64,000 bases of DNA from Gammaproteobacteria bacterium. GTDB taxonomy: Bacteria; Pseudomonadota; Gammaproteobacteria; Steroidobacterales; Foliamicaceae. Location of the stretch: the NCBI GenBank assembly GCA_026708965.1, contig JAPOTY010000009.1, positions 1-64,000 of the forward strand, given 5' to 3'. The notes beneath the pieces were generated by a model. The model ran no database searches and was not told the DNA's origin. It worked only from the letters and a program-made list of their open reading frames with translations. Made by a program: the position numbers and the translations under genes. Each line of letters starts with the position of its first letter. Within the stretch, counting starts at the first letter, position 1. Below are positions 63,368 through 64,000 of this stretch, piece by piece.

Positions 63368-64000
63368 ATGACCCTTTCCGTCACGCGGCGGTCGCTTGCC
63401 GCCATACCCGCTATCTTGCTGACCGGCAGCCTGTCGGCGCAGGAAAACTTCCTCGAGGAAATCATCGTTACCGCTGAAAAACGCGAAGCGTTGATACAGG
63501 ACACCGCGCTGGCCATCACCGCCGTGAGCGGCGACCTGCTGGAGAGCGGCGATCTTGACGAAATCGAGGACCTCAGCCTCGATGTGCCCTCGCTGGTTTT
63601 CAGCCGCGCCGGCGGCGAAGCGCAGCTCTACATCCGCGGCGTGGGCACCAACCTGTTCGGCATCGGCCAGGATTCATCCGTGGCCGTGCATCAGGACGGC
63701 ATCTATCAGGGCCGCGCCCAAATGGGCCTGACGCAGTTCCTGGACGTGGAGCGCGTGGAGGTGCTGCGCGGGCCGCAAGGCACGCTTTACGGCCGCAACG
63801 CCACCGCCGGCGTGATCAATATCATCCACCGCGCGCCCGGCGACGAACCCGAAGGCTATCTGAACCTCAAGCTCGGCAACTTCAACCGCTACGACGGCGA
63901 GTTCGCCTACGGCGGCCCGATCGGAGACGGCGCGGGCTTCCGCATCGCGGCCCGCTACGGCTCCGACGGCGGTTTCACCGAGGACCTCGATCCCAGAGGC
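63368..64000 (+). CDS. TonB-dependent receptor, N-terminal part (runs off the window)
   Basis: 211 codons are visible. Signal peptide MTLSVTRRSLAAIPAILLTG with cleavage after LSAQ, TonB box EEIIVTAEKRE, then the plug domain with LSLDVPSLVFSRAG, VEVLRGPQGTLYGRNATAGVIN and the first barrel strands (YLNLKLGNFNRYDGEFAYGG). The start ATG has gggag nine bases upstream. It takes up a siderophore or a bulky organic compound across the outer membrane. Position after the hydantoinase genes hints that it may import their substrate. Confidence 0.92.
   Translation, partial: MTLSVTRRSLAAIPAILLTGSLSAQENFLEEIIVTAEKREALIQDTALAITAVSGDLLESGDLDEIEDLSLDVPSLVFSRAGGEAQLYIRGVGTNLFGIGQDSSVAVHQDGIYQGRAQMGLTQFLDVERVEVLRGPQGTLYGRNATAGVINIIHRAPGDEPEGYLNLKLGNFNRYDGEFAYGGPIGDGAGFRIAARYGSDGGFTEDLDPRG

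Overview
The window reads as chromosome of a GC-rich gammaproteobacterium. Three things point there: the HisF sequence is of the gamma type; the block thrS-infC-rpmI-rplT-pheS-pheT-ihfA-merR-tRNA-Pro is the classical gammaproteobacterial arrangement; and an aspartokinase/diaminopimelate decarboxylase fusion is present, as known from xanthomonads. Genes are packed tightly, with ATGA or GTGA stop-start overlaps almost everywhere. Abundant catabolic genes and TonB receptors suggest a heterotroph. I cannot place it more precisely from sequence alone.

Layout. 1-1.6 kb: C-terminal part of an autotransporter-like outer-membrane barrel protein. 1.8-6.3 kb: hisC-hisB-hisH-hisA-hisF. 6.3-20.4 kb: a defence-type island that looks less GC-rich than its flanks. 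It holds (i) a three-gene operon of a C5 DNA methyltransferase, a protein with two GHKL ATPase modules and a histidine-kinase H-box, and a response regulator with an unrecognised C-terminal domain; (ii) an antitoxin-PIN toxin pair translationally joined to a long type III-like mod-res pair; (iii) a Phd-PIN toxin-antitoxin pair; (iv) a decayed helicase-nuclease and the stump of a TonB receptor. 20.4-25.9 kb: AI-2E-type permease, FAD dehydrogenase, lysAC and hisE in one overlapping operon, preceded by tRNA-Pro(GGG). 26-32.8 kb: the translation block, with two oddities: infC probably starts at AUC, and PheT lacks the usual N-terminal tRNA-binding domain.

32.8-40.6 kb: a catabolic operon (Rieske dioxygenase alpha and beta, acyl-CoA ligase, a thiolase-fold protein without thiolase catalytic residues, a DUF35-SDR fusion, an SDR and a cyclase-type hydrolase), plausibly for aromatic or polycyclic substrates. 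40.8-44.7 kb: three tandem beta-lactamase-fold serine hydrolases. 44.8-46.9 kb: a Fic protein behind a strong dyad and an AAA/DUF4143 ATPase. 47-54 kb: a form II CO-dehydrogenase-like cluster (coxG, S, L, M, D, E) with a vapB and vapC stump wedged between coxD and coxE. 54.2-63.2 kb: amidase, two MmgE/PrpD proteins, HyuA/HyuB and a YrdC-fold protein. 63.4 kb to the end: the N-terminal part of a TonB-dependent receptor.

Five copies or part-copies of two palindromic intergenic repeat families (called A and B here) are scattered through the window (1.6, 4.6, 35.7, 40.7 and 49.6 kb). The best candidate for an undescribed system is the methyltransferase / dual-GHKL kinase / response-regulator operon at 6511-10959.
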